The notes beneath the pieces were generated by a model. It had not been told where the DNA came from, did not search any database, and saw only the letters and a list, made by a program, of their open reading frames with translations. Shown here one piece after another: positions 1 to 12,800 of a DNA stretch of 64,000 bases. Origin of the DNA: Struthio camelus (lineage: Eukaryota; Chordata; Aves; Struthioniformes; Struthionidae); NCBI RefSeq assembly GCF_040807025.1, contig NC_090967.1:804001-868000 (forward strand), in the 5' to 3' direction. Within the stretch, counting starts at the first letter, position 1, and each line of letters begins with the position of its first letter. Position numbers and translations under genes: made by a program.

Positions 1-612
1 TGCGATTGCTATTGGGACATGGCACACGGGATGTGGAAATGAAGGTGTACGTATTTCCATAAAGAAATAAAAAAGGGGAAAATCAAAGGGTGAGGAGAAC
101 CCGTATGGATTTGGTGGACAGGCTTTAAAGAGCTTGGAAAGCCCCCGAATGCAACCAGAGAGAGTGGCCTCGCTGAACTGAGTCACTTGAGGATGGTAAA
201 GCGCCGGCTCAGACGAAACTTTACAACTTTTACGAAGGATACACATGTGCATTTTCAGTACTGCTTTAGCCAGACTGAAATGGGCCCACGGGGCTTCTGG
301 GTGCCTTCCCCATCTCTGCATCAGCAAGCTCAGTTTAAAAGACTTCATCAGGTTAAAGGGTAGCTACCATGAATTCTCCCTGGGAAAGGCAAATTTGCAA
401 TTCTAACACTAACTTATGTAAGTAGGACATGTTAAGGCAATCTTATAAAATATATTAAAAGGGACAGAAGACTAGTGAAAGTAGTGTTCTTTCGGAGCCC
501 CGGGGTGTGCATACGATTGCAGGGGCACTGCCAGCCCATGCATGGGGCCTGGAGGAGGGCAGCCGGAGGAGTCTGGGGCGCTGGGCGCTCACCTCGGTGC
601 TGTTCCCCCTAG
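1..612 (+). other. Sequence 5' of the first MARCHF2 coding exon (probable intron)
   Basis: The splice acceptor at 609-612 makes this the end of a 5'UTR intron. I see no convincing exon, promoter or CpG island in it; 1-480 is AT-rich and 480-610 becomes GC-rich. The MARCHF2 promoter is probably left of the window. Confidence 0.5.
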
Positions 613-840
613 GTCTCTGTGCTGCCAGCGCCAGTCCCCCGGGGCAGAGGGGTCCGGAGCTGCCATGACGACAGGCGACTGCTGCCACCTCCCCGGCTCC
701 TTGTGCGACTGCCCGGGAAGCGCCGCCCTGTCCAAGTCAGTGGAGGACTCTGACATCGGGCGCCCACAGTACGTCACTCAGGTCACTGCGAAGGATGGCC
801 GGCTCCTCTCGACGGTGATCAAGGCACTGGGTGCGCAGAG
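613..840 (+). CDS. MARCHF2: MARCHF2 first coding exon with 5' untranslated part
   Basis: A good acceptor (pyrimidine tract ending CCCCTAG at 612) precedes 52 bases of 5'UTR. The ATG is at 665 in the context GCCATGA. Coding runs 665-840 (58 codons plus 2 bases), followed by donor GTAAGG at 841. The acceptor upstream of the ATG implies at least one further non-coding exon, to the left of the window or within 1-600. This exon encodes the cysteine-rich cytosolic N terminus. Confidence 0.93.
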
Positions 841-3800
841 GTAAGGCAGGGCTGCCTGCTGCTTCTGAGAAGGTATTTGTGCTGATCGCATCTGTTTTTT
901 TCCCTTTTTTGTGGCTTTTCAGCACAGCAGGAGACAGCAAGGTCTTGTTTGTGAAGGCACTTCCCAGGAAGCTAATATTGAGGGCGATTCCTCAGTAGCC
1001 AGACGCCATCCAGGCCTACGCTGTCTGCGTGGGAGCTTGTGCCAGTCAGATGGGTCAGTGGATAGGGGAATCGGGCATTTGCTGAATGCCTTTGAACCTG
1101 TGACTGCTCCAGCATACACAGCAGAGGCTGCCCCACATGCCTCTGCTGAGTCCTTGGTGAGCGGTGGTGAAGGTGGGACACCACACTAGCAGGGACAGCA
1201 TGCTATTTATGGAGATTTTTTAAGGGCTGAAGATGGAGTAAAGCCCCTGTGCCAAGATGGTCTTGGAATAAAGGCCTGGTGTAGATTTTGCAGCCCCAGG
1301 AAGAGGAGGGTGTTTGGGTTGCAGGAACTGCAGCGTCCAGCTATCGCTAGAGCGGACGTGTGGCAGCTTTGCTTGCTTGAACCTTCCTGGCATGACTTGT
1401 CACTGTGTATATTGAGCAGTGTCTGGAGCAGAGGACACTTGGCGTTGCTATTCAGTTCAGCTATTGAGACCAGTCAAATTTTGGGTTCAAATCCTATCTC
1501 AACAGCTGGGGTTTTTTTTTCAGTGAAGTAGGCTGAACGTTGATGAGGTGTGAAAGCTGAGAGTGTAAATGTGGGGGAGGAAAGCAGAAAGGCTAGATGA
1601 GAACTGAGGCAAAAGTAATTGCTGTGTCTAGCAAAACTAGAGCAGCAAGATAAAAATATGAAGGGAGGTCAGCTTGCTCTATAACAAGAGACAGGCTGGG
1701 TGGGGAGTTGTGCATGCCCTTAAAACCAGTGAAAGTCAGGTGGGGAAACTGCCTGGGATTACAGTTGAAAAAAAGGGTTCCTTGTATTCAATTCATGGAG
1801 TTTGAATATTGTTGTTTTCAGCTATTTGAAGTCTCTTCCTTGTCCCAAGGACTTAACGAAGTGAAGGCAGATGGAGCTGTGTGATTCGGCTTGTTTGTGA
1901 TGTGCCCAAAATGACAGCACGTGAGCATGGCAGAACCATGTGAAATGCCCAATTATTGGAAATGCTTGAAATAAAAAAGAAGTTGGAATCCAAATAGGAA
2001 GATAGAAGGCACCACACTTTAATATAAACTGCCTCGGCAGCTGACATCAGAGTCTTACAAATGAAACAATTCCAGGAACTGTGCGACTGTACTGAAAGGT
2101 TGTGTTAGTGATACAGTCCCTATAGCATGCTGGAAAAATGTATTGTATCTAGATGATCTCCAGAGGTCCCTTCCAACCTAAACGATTCTGTGATTCTGTG
2201 ATTGGAGGCTGTATCGTGTGGGGGTGTGATCAGATCCCCCTCCGGTTAAGAAGGAAGGAAAAATTGAGTGCGATATGAATTTTTTTTCTCACTGTGTCAG
2301 CAAATTTTTTCCTTCTAGATTGTTTATTGGTAGCCAAGGTTATATTAATGTGCTGGAACTCTGAAGCTTCTCCAACAGGAAGAGAGCAGATAAAATATCT
2401 TGCAGATGCATTTCTTAGGAAACAACAAATGCATGAGAGCACTTGAGGCTTGGGGGGGGGGAAGGGTTTGGTCTGTCACTAGGGCCATATGAGTGGACTG
2501 TAATTTTGTCACTCTAATACAACATGAACTTTATTGCAATAAAGGTTGCAGAATCATCAAGTAATTCAAATTGGAAGAGATCTTTGGAGGTCGTCTGGTC
2601 CAGCCCTTTCTCAAAGCAAGGCCAACTTCAAAGTTGGATCAGGGTGCTCAGAGCCTTGTCCAGTGCAGTTTTAAACATCTCAAAGGACAGAGATTCTACC
2701 ACCTCTCCAGACCCCTGTTGTGGGGATTGTCCCTGCTGAAGAAGTCCCCTAAAGAAAAGGCAAGTGACAATTAGGAGAGAGCAAGGGTCAGTGGTTCACC
2801 AGCAGTGGTATTTGGCAGGGAGAAGGGGACAGTGCAGTGGGTGAGCATTGCTTCAGAGCCCTAAATGTGTTTAAAAAAAAAAAAATCACAGGTAAGGGTA
2901 ACATGAGGTGAGAAGAGTCTGAAAGAGGAAACTGCCTCTGAAAGGAGGTAGTTTTAGCTGCTAAATGTTTCATGGGACGAGGGCCAGAGAAGTGCTCGTG
3001 AGAGTCTTAAGTTGTGCAGGGCTTGGATGTTAGGCTTAGTACTGACAGAGAGTAAGGGGAAATTCACCTCTCTAGCTGTTTCACCAGTGAGCACTTGTAA
3101 GGGTGCTGAGTCTCCTTAGCTCATCTAGTGCTAGCTGAGACCCTAGCCCACGTACATGAGTTAAGGGTTGTGCTCCTCTGGTCTGCCCAGATGCCTGTGA
3201 ACTGTGGAAGCTCTCGAGCACCTAATAACTGTGGACGCTTTTCTGCCCCCTTCTTTACGACACAGGGCAGGTGTGTATATGCATACAAGGAAGTGTGCTC
3301 AGGGCTGCATCCTCTGGAGGACGTGATCTCTCAGCTGGCCGGGAGAGGGAAGGGGGTATAGGGTGTGCATGCGTATGCTTCTATCGCTGCTGCTGATTCA
3401 GTACGTTCTGGGTTTCCTCCTTCCGCTGACTGTTTGTCAGCACTGCGCTCCTGCAGACAGGCTCCTGCAGAGCGTCTCTCGGACCCAGCTGTGCTGCAGA
3501 ATGTCTCCACATGCACTCCCCAGCTCACTATAGCACTGAACTCTGGCTTTGCAACAGGGTCAGAAGCTGCTGCCTTTGCTCTGCATGTTGCTTCTTCCTA
3601 GTCCTTTGCATCCCCCAACTTTAACTATCTGAAGTTAAGTCTGACTGAGGTGAAACTTGTTAGAAACTGAGTTGCGAGTGGCAAAGATGTCCTATGGTGC
3701 ACTTCCATGAGAGGAGGAGACCTGCTCCCACTTTTCTGAGCTGAAGTGCACTTGCTTGCTGGCCCTTCTCTTCCCTTCGTGGCCCGCCAATATTTTTCCC

Positions 3801-6800
3801 CAGTATGCTCCCTGCCTTTGGAGCGTATTCTGGAGTCTGGTCCGCTGGGTCTTGCTCTTGCCTTCTATTTTGCCTGGTTGTGCAAACTAATGAAATGAGT
3901 GTTGCTGATTTTGAAGATTGCAGATTGCTTATCCTGGCTGTGCTGTGTTGCAACCCTACAAACTTCTTTTGTGGACTTTTTTCCTCCCCCATTTTTAAGC
4001 CGGAGTTCCAGTTGAGTATGAACTGTGAGATGAGATCTGTGTGGCTTTTGTGCTCTCAATAGCATGTGGACAAAGCTGATAGCTGATACAGCTCACTTGG
4101 ATTTCCAAAGGGCATTGAATAGGGTCGTTCAACAAAAGATGTTCCTTTCTCCCGCTGCATCCCAGCCCCAAATCTGTGAAACCATGGATATAAGAGGAAG
4201 TTTGTTGCATGGAATAAATATCTGACTGGAAGATAGAAAAGAAGTAAGATACAAGTGATGGCTGATTTTCACAATTCAGGGAGGGTAGAGCTGCAATCCT
4301 CTGCTGTCTAGCATTTTATTCCTAAATGGTCTCAATGAGAGGCGAATGCTGAGGGGGTGTACTGAATTGCTGAGAATAGCAAACTTGTGCATCTAGAGCC
4401 ATTTGAGGTTCCTCAGGGAGTCCCAGGCATCAGCAGCATGGGGCTGGAAGATGTGGCACAGTGCTTCCAGGAGACCTATGCCACACTGGAGGCCAGCTGA
4501 GATGCCCTGTGGATCTAAGATGGTACTAGATGCCGAGGTTTAGGCAACTGAACGCCAACGGAAGTGCCTGGAGGCTAAAATATAGATACAGTTCAGTGTG
4601 AGGCGAGGCACATGAAGAAACAGTAGTCCTGGATGTACATATATATTCATGGGTTCAGAGAAGGGCGGTCTTGGGAATGTGGCAATTCTGTGCAAATTTC
4701 AGCACTGACCAAAAAGCAAATAAAATGCTAGGATTTAGGACAGAAACAGAAAACGAAAGTAGTTACTGTGAAAATCCCTGGTGTGCCCCCGTCTCAAACA
4801 CTCTGTGTAGTCCTGATCCCTGCAGCTCTAAAAGGATGTTTTAGAAATGTAACAGGTACAGGAGAGAGTAGTGAAGGTGGAGTGGTTTCTGCGTAAGGTG
4901 TGATTGAATAGTCTAGGACTCTTCTGCTTGTAAAAGAGGCAAACGAGTAGGAGGTGATGGAGGTCTGTAAATCTGAGTGGCATGGAAAACAATGTGTTTT
5001 CCAAGACAAAACAAGGGAGCATCAAACAAAATAAGAAAATTAGAGGTTTCAAATGAAATGGATTTGGTTCTTTGTGCAGGTGCAGAAGTCCCCACTACAG
5101 GAGGACTTTGGGTGCTACAAGTTTACATGGATGCAAAAGAACGACTTTAGTCTGTGATGGGAATTTGCTTCATGAACATCTTCTGAACCACCTGAGCTAA
5201 AGATTGCCCAATGCTGGGGTAATAGTGCTAATAGTCCACAATTGAGGGTGCCAGATACAGGTAGGAGAAAACATCTTGGGAACAAATGGGTGGCTTGAAT
5301 TACTTGCAGGCCTGTTATTTGGAAGTTTGCAAGTCCCTGAAAGCATTGGCACTTGCCTTGTAAAGTATTTCTGGCTCTGTGAGGTCCCAAGAGAGCAGAT
5401 CTTGCAGATAATCAAAGAGGTGTGATCCTGTAGTTGAAACTTCTAGCCGAGGGGGAGCGAGAAGTGATTGTGGTTGCAGTGCTGTCTGCGACATTTCTGC
5501 AGCCAGATGAAGACCCAAATCCTGCAGAACGGTTTTCTATCTACTGCACTGTGATGGACAGAGGAGATTAGTATGCCAAGAACTGTTTCAGTGGCTTCTT
5601 TTCATTAAATGCATTGTGTCCTTGGAGACCTTGGCTTCTAGGACACTTCTTTGTTAATGTAGTTTTGACTTTAGATGTTGTTGTTCCTTATGCAGTTACT
5701 GCTAAACACAGGATGTGGAGCAGAGATGGGGAGAGAATGGGTGGGTGATGTGATAAATTTAACTTTGACTTGATTGCGAACCCCTTGAGCGGTTCCAGGC
5801 GGCTGGGAGCTAACGACATATGCTGTGATTGGCATGGGTCGTCAGACTATGCTTTGGGCCTTTAGGTTTGCGTCAGCACTACAAGGTTGATTTCTGGTTT
5901 GGTGTCAGGCTCTCTGCCCTCCGTTAGCAGAGCTGGAGTCTGTAGGATGTGCACACAGCAGTCCCTTCTGCAGCTGCCTTGCATCGTGCAGGGCTGCGGG
6001 TGAGCTGGTGAGTGGTGCAAGCTAACGTACCTGCTTCCATTGGTGCTGTAGTGTTTGTCGACACAGCTTCCAGGTGCTCCTGACCTGAAGTGTCCCAGGT
6101 ACCTTCGTGGTCCCCTGAGACCCACTTCTTGTTACAGCAGGCTGCTCTGTACAATCTCCAAGCGCCTGGCACGCTACACTGTGTGCTGCCTGCTCTGTGT
6201 GTGCCTTTCTGGGGCTTGGTGGCATCAGATCCCATTCTCTGGATGTAGCTGTATCGTTCTGACTGCTCTGACTGTGATTTCATTCTGTTTGTCTGCCTCT
6301 TTAGTGATGGTCCCATCTGTCGAATCTGTCATGAAGGTGGAAATGGGGAGGGACTGCTTTCCCCGTGTGACTGCACAGGAACATTGGGCACCGTGCACAA
6401 GAGCTGCCTGGAAAAATGGTTATCCTCTTCCAACACAAGTTACTGTGAACTCTGCCACACAGAATTTGTTGTAGAGAGAAGACCAAGGCCTTTGACAGAG
6501 GTACTGCTTTCTTCCTGCTTCACTTTTATTTCCTACCGTTTAACAAAAAATGACTAATTTGCCCTACTGTTCTTGTGGTTCCTGCTATCTCCTCCTTGCA
6601 GTACTCTAACATTCGCAAGGAAAGATTTGTACAGAGAGGCCAAAGTGTTGTAGTTGGAAAAATGCAATGGCAATGCTTGAGGCAACCATTATCTGTGAGC
6701 TCCCCATATGCTACCTACCAAGTGCAGGCTGTAGATCTGTAGGAAAGAAACATTGCATGTCTACAGACAAATGCAAGCGTCCAAACACAGAGGTCACCAC

Positions 6801-9800
6801 ACAACCTTCTGAAATACAAAACTTGGAAATATGATTCTTTTTTCCTGTTAGCTTTAATCTTATCTCACAGTGTTATATTATTGTAGCTCTCTTGCACGTG
6901 ACTTCCTTGCTGTGTTTTGCTCTGAAAAGTGATGTGGTGACTGCCGATACTGCTCACTAGGGACCTGTCCTCTATTGAGTAATACTGATGTGTGCTTGAA
7001 ACATTTGGGTCCAACTCCGTCTCTCCTTCTGTCAGATTCTGCACAGGTGTATAAACACACCGTTAAACATCTAGGCCTTGTACTCTGTGATCTTGCAGAG
7101 AATTCAGCTGTACGTCCCCAAAGGGGAACAAATACTTCATTTGGAAGCGCAATCCGTCTAAATAAGCTTGAGTTGTGTTGGCAAGTGAGTGTGTGATGGT
7201 GACACGGCTAGGGTTTCTGGCTGCTGCAGAACCACATATAGTGGCTGCTTGGATGCCTGAGGACCAACGTGGCAGAGCAAAGCAGCTCCGGCAGCCCTTG
7301 CCTGTGTCCCATTCAGATCCCATTTACTGCCTGAGAAACTGCAGGCAGGCTCCTCCCTGTGTCAGCTTGCTTCTAGGTTGGACTGGGCATTTGTTAGATA
7401 CAACATGCAACTGCAGAGAAGTTACAGGTGGAAGGTGAGGATTTACAGTTAACAGTTTTAAATGCCCCACCAGTACTGTAGACATCGGTAGTGAGAGAAG
7501 TGAGGAAGCATCATTTGAAGCCATCACTATAAATACTCCGCTTTGCATGCACCCCTACAGAATTTCTCATCATATGTCTTCATGGCTGTTTGGACTGTGG
7601 CACATAGCTCTAGGTTTAGTTTCAAAAGTTTGGGTTTTTTCTGTTTATTGTGTTTCAAACCGTTGCAAAGCAATGCTGCTGCACCATGGTGCATGAAGCT
7701 GCAGAAGGAGGCCTGTGACATGATTCTTAACAAACTCTTGTTACCTGACAGCTAGGGTTTTTGAGGCCTGCCATCAGAGGTGTGTGAGGCTTAATTCTGG
7801 TTTGTAACTGTGACTGGCTACAGCGTATTATACACAGTAGATGACACAGCCCACTACACAGCCCACACCAGATTAAAATTGAGTCTCAATTGCAATTAGA
7901 AGCTGTATTTTCCAGCTCTGTTCCCATTCCCATCAACTCCCGAGGCTATTTCCTTTCCCATCCCAACTTTCTCAGGAAATGATACCAACCTCTTCCGCCT
8001 TCCTGCAGTCCCCAGCTCTCCTTCCTGCACTGTTATCTCCTCCAGGTCCCCAGAGAGGGCTGGAGGGAAAAGAGCCCTCCAATTGGAAAAGCATTCAGTC
8101 ATCAGTTCAGAAAACTCATCTTTGGTTTTGATGATCATTTAATTTAAAACCAATTATCATTGGCTTGACAGCACCAGATAGGAGATGACTTTAGACTTCA
8201 ATGCTAAGTTGAATCGCATGGTTAGGACCGCACAGTTCGTAAAACAGCATTTACGTCTGTGATTAGTACGATCCGAGTCTTATCGCTTTTCCCCCAGCTG
8301 CTAAAACAGATATAAAATGTCGCTTTGACCAAAACCTTTCAAATGGGTGTTCCAGAGGTTGAAAACCACTGCCTTAAAACACTTGGGAAGAGCCATATCT
8401 TAGCTTTGAGAACACGCTGCAGGAACACCCTGTAACAGCAAGCTTGGCAAGGCTTACGCAGGCCACAGTTTTGAGTGCAGGTGTCAGGTGTTTTAGCTTA
8501 AGAGCTAGTAAAGTATTCAGGCACAGAAACAAACATGTGGAAATGCATTTTGTCATAGCTCACAGATGCTGTAGTACCTTGTAACAAGAAGCAGCTTAGA
8601 AAACAGGACACTTGAGCCAAGGCTGAAAGACCGGTGTATCTTGTAGTCGTTTCCCCTGTGGCAGAGAGGTCTGTGCTTCCAGCAGGCGAGAGAAGCTGTT
8701 GCTGCGACAGCGCTGACAGCAAAGTCACGGGTCCTCGGTGCGCTTTGTTGTCTAAATTCCAAGGTGGATGATTGAGCAGCCCAGCACTGCCATCTTCTAA
8801 CTCCTGCTGAAATCTGTGAAGAACCCTCTGAAACAGAGCCTGTAAGCATGTGGTGACCAACAGATGATCTGTGCTAAAAGCCATTACTAACTGATGGTTG
8901 TCAAAGGCTTTGGGATGAGATCACAGACTCATAGGTCCAGGATGAGTGCATGGGTGAAAGGTACACACTAGCTAGCTAACTTGGTTTATCCCGCCATGTG
9001 TTGTGTGGCTGTGTGCTCTTCTGTCCCTGCTTGCAAGACAAAATTATTTATACTCTGCAGGCAAACCCTTTTGGATTTGTGGAGAGTCCATGAGCACAGT
9101 GAAGGGGGTTATCTGCCTCGTTCTGCTGGCTCTCGTGTCTTTTAGGAGAACAGCTCGCATGATGTCGCATGTTGTTAGTGCCTTGCAGGTTCAGAGGCTG
9201 GGGCTAAACCTCTGCTGAAAACAGTTGCCAGCTTGCCAGTGAGAGTGATCCCTGCTGTAAAGCAGAGTCTAACCTGCAGCTTGGCATCCTCATACAGCCT
9301 TGGAGCAGTTTCTTTGCCTGCAGTTTGTTGGCAGCAAGCTTTTTCCCTGGCCTGAGAAGGAAGCTGTAGCTCTGTTTAAATAGTCTGGTGGTGGCAACCT
9401 GCTCCTTCTCAGGAGCGCTTGCCCACTGTGCAAGGGAGTGCAGGGAGTCTGGTGTGAATTAGCCTGGTGTACGCACTGCGGAGCATGTGCGCTAGGGCCA
9501 AGGCACATGGACATGCCAGGTTTCTGTACCTTGCAGTTCAGCTTGTCTGCACATGTACTATGTATCTGGCACTTCAAGAGTGGGGGGCTGCCTGCTACAA
9601 GTGACATGGCTCACCTGCCTGGAAAGATCAGGTATTTTTGTTGTACAGTTTCCACCACGCTGTAAAACACTCTCATCCCTACCAGGAGTATAAGGAAAGT
9701 GCCCTGGATTTCAGTTTCTCATTTTCTCGTGAGTTGTTACAACCATGCTGAGCTACTGCGCCACAGAAATCTGGGCTCGTCAGAAGTAACGAACGTGAGC

Positions 9801-12800
9801 GTGAAACATTTTCTTGGGCTTTTTATTCACTTAGAGGCCAATGTATGAAACTGGGTTGCTTTCAGAAGCGGGTCTCTTTAGTGGAGGCTCTGCCCTTAGT
9901 GCTTCTGAAAGAGCTGGTAACTGCTTTGCCAGCTTGTCTGCATTTCCCATTAATACCCTCTATCTGCAGTCTGGTTTAATCTCATCCACACCACATTGGG
10001 CTGAAACTCCTCACCAGCTACTTTTTGTGCAGTTTCAGCCCCAAATTGTTCGGCCACTTCTGGGAACAGGATTAGGGAAAGAGATGCTGCTTGGTCATTT
10101 AAAAATGACATGATTTCTTGAACTTTCTTACCTGAGAAATTCTCTACTACTGTTTGATGTTATGGGGACAGAGGGGTCTTTTGGAAGCTTCCAGGGATGT
10201 GATCCTTGTGTGGGAGCCTGCTGTTTAGTAGCTGTGGTGAGAGCCCACTCCTCACCAAGTAAAACTGGTTGCCGCATGGTAGGGAGCAGCCCGTAGTGCT
10301 GTAAGAGCCCCAGTCCCTGGAGGGTGTGAGCGCTGTGATCCCAGGGCTGCACAGCAGATGCTTCCCTCAGAGCCTGTTCCATCCCTGAGTCCCTGTGGTG
10401 GCCAAGAGGATGTCCTGCAGCCCAGCTGTGGATGGCTCGTAAGGCTGCTGTAAACCTGAGCAGCGCTGGGTCCCAGGGCTGATACAGGGAAAGTTTCTGC
10501 GTGTTGGGTCAAGGAGCTGGAAAACTGGGGAAAGAAACAGTCCTGGACTGGTAGGTGATGGAGAGACTTAGCTTGTTGGGCAGAGAGCTGGGAAGTCGAA
10601 ATGGAAGTTAGTGAGCGGAGGAGGATAAATGGCATGGAGACCAGGCCTGGGTGCCATGTGGGAGCGTGCTTGGTGGCAGTGAGGTTGATGAAAGGGTCTG
10701 TCCCGGGTGTGAAAGGGAACCCAGGTGTCCTGGCTCTCCTTTGCTGTCATGTAGCAGCTATGAAATCCACAGGTGAATTACGTGATATGCTACTTGCTAA
10801 TGCTGGTCCTCCTAGGAGGAAGCAATCTGCTTTTGCTGTTTGCTCTGCTGTGCCCTACCTTTCCAGCCTGGAGAGGCTTACAGCTCCTTGTATTGGCTTT
10901 AATGGTCCATGGTCAGCACAGCTGATCTCTGGGCACAGCATGGTGATGCTTCCCAAGCTGGAACAGGCCATCAGCCCTGGGAAAAAATAATTCTATCTTA
11001 CTTGTGCATGAAGAGCCTTCAGAAGGAGGGAGGCTGAGAACTGACTGTGGACTGGAGGAATCACTTTGGCAAAGGCTGTGGGGAGACTACATGGTTGAGC
11101 TGAAATGCTTCTATGGCAGCTGCAGAAAGCTCTTGGAAGTCAGGAAAGGCAGTGATCAAAGTTGCCTTAATTCTTACAAAGTTGCCTTAATTCTTAGTTC
11201 TGTCCACTTGTAGAACTGCATTACAGTGTGGTCTCTATGTGATCACAGACTCTTAGGTCCAGGATGAGTGCACAGGTGAAAGCTGCATTACAATGTGGTC
11301 TCTATGTGATCACAGACTCTTAGGTCCAGGATGAGTGCACAGGTGAAAGGTACACACTAGCTAGCTAACTTGGTTTATCCTGCCATGTGTTGTGTGGCTG
11401 TGTGCTCTTCTGTCCCTGCTTGCAAGACAAAATTATTCATATTCTTCAGGCTTCTCCAGGGCACTTAATTGCTGTGCACTTCACAAACAGTAATTTAGTT
11501 CAGCAGCCTGCTTTTGGGATGGAAGACAGCAACCTTGTTCAGCATTGGTTAAAGTTTTTTTTTTTTTAATAGAACTGGATGTTATTTTCTTTAAGTAGCC
11601 ATTTATTTATATTGTGGTCTGTTCAAAGTAAAAATAGCAACAGTGTTTGCTGCCGCTGCGCCTGATCTCTGAACCAGGAGTGGGGGAGTCATTTGAGCCC
11701 TGAGCCAGCTCTGGCAGCCACAGGCTGCCCCATGGGTGTGGGGAGGTTATCTCTGGCAGTGCAGCCTCGTTTAGTTATTTTTTTAACTAGGAAAGTGTTT
11801 GAAAGCTGAAAAAGCCCAAAAGGCTTTTGTTAACCATTAGGGTGTGAGTTTGATGGGCTGAATGCTTTTCGGGGGGGCACGTTGTAGTCATTGCAGGTGA
11901 AGATGGAGAGTTGAACAGAAGTTCCCGTGCCTGGTGAGGGTATGGAGCCGTTGGCTGGGTGTGCAAGGTGTCTGTGCTGTGAAAGGACTGAGCGGCTTCT
12001 GCGTGGCCCTTTGAAATGGCCTCCAGCCCGCAGAGGGTTGTGGATTGGGGCTCTTGAGTGAGGAATGTGTCCTCAGCAGAGAATGAGATGGCCAAGCCTT
12101 GGAGAAGGACCAATTTCCAGTAATTAACGTTGCTACATTAACGTTAGAGTAATGTGTGTTTGTATGTTTACATGGAAGTGATCTGACTATTTTAGACTGT
12201 AGCTAGCATGGTTGACAAAGTCAAAAAGAGCAAAATGCATTGCTGTGTTATTTGGAAGACTTCAGCAGTAGATGTGTAGATGAGAACATTCAAACCCCAA
12301 GTCAGAGTGCATAAAGCTCTTCTGGAGCAGGTGATTCATTCTGCTTTGCTCAAATAACCTCAGGCACACAAAATGCTTAGTTACTGTGTAGGACTGATCT
12401 TCAGAAAACATCTGTGTTTCTGTTGTCCAGAGCATTTTAGCAGAAGAGCCACAGGTCTTTGGAAATGAGACATTGCTTCGGTCTAGACAGTTCTTTCGCC
12501 TGGGCCGTGGATGGCCACACTGTGCTCCAGGCATGGTTGGGTTTATTTGCCCTAACTTTGGGGCACCTTAAATTTGCCTGAGCAAACCTTGCTCTCTAGA
12601 GTCCTGCAGTCGATGGGGTCAAAGAAATACCTCTTCTGACCAATTTGTCCCTACCTCCTTAGAAACCTAGGTTAGGAAGGGACGACTTGGCTGGAGGTGC
12701 CTGCCTTTTTCTGACTCTAGGAAGAGTCAAAGAAAGTGGAAATGATTTAGACAAACAGTTGTTAGAGTATAAAATGAAGCAAAATGTATCCCCCCTCTTA

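Larger units (their letters stand above)
841..6304 (+). other. MARCHF2: MARCHF2 intron 1 (between coding exons 1 and 2)
   Basis: GT-AG intron of 5.46 kb. It contains two short CR1 tails (about 2.15 and 2.55-2.75 kb, opposite orientations) and a long, very degraded CR1-like LINE (about 4.05-5.09 kb). The rest shows no feature I can name. Short open frames here lack domains and coding character. Confidence 0.9.

Noticed and set aside
1485-1500. tRNA B-box-like GGGTTCAAATCC, and a similar GATTCAAATCCCACTTCT at about 60592 (mirror near 33040)
   Set aside because: No matching A box at the right distance and no cloverleaf with an acceptor stem can be drawn. The second resembles a tRNA-Leu 3' end but the rest is missing.
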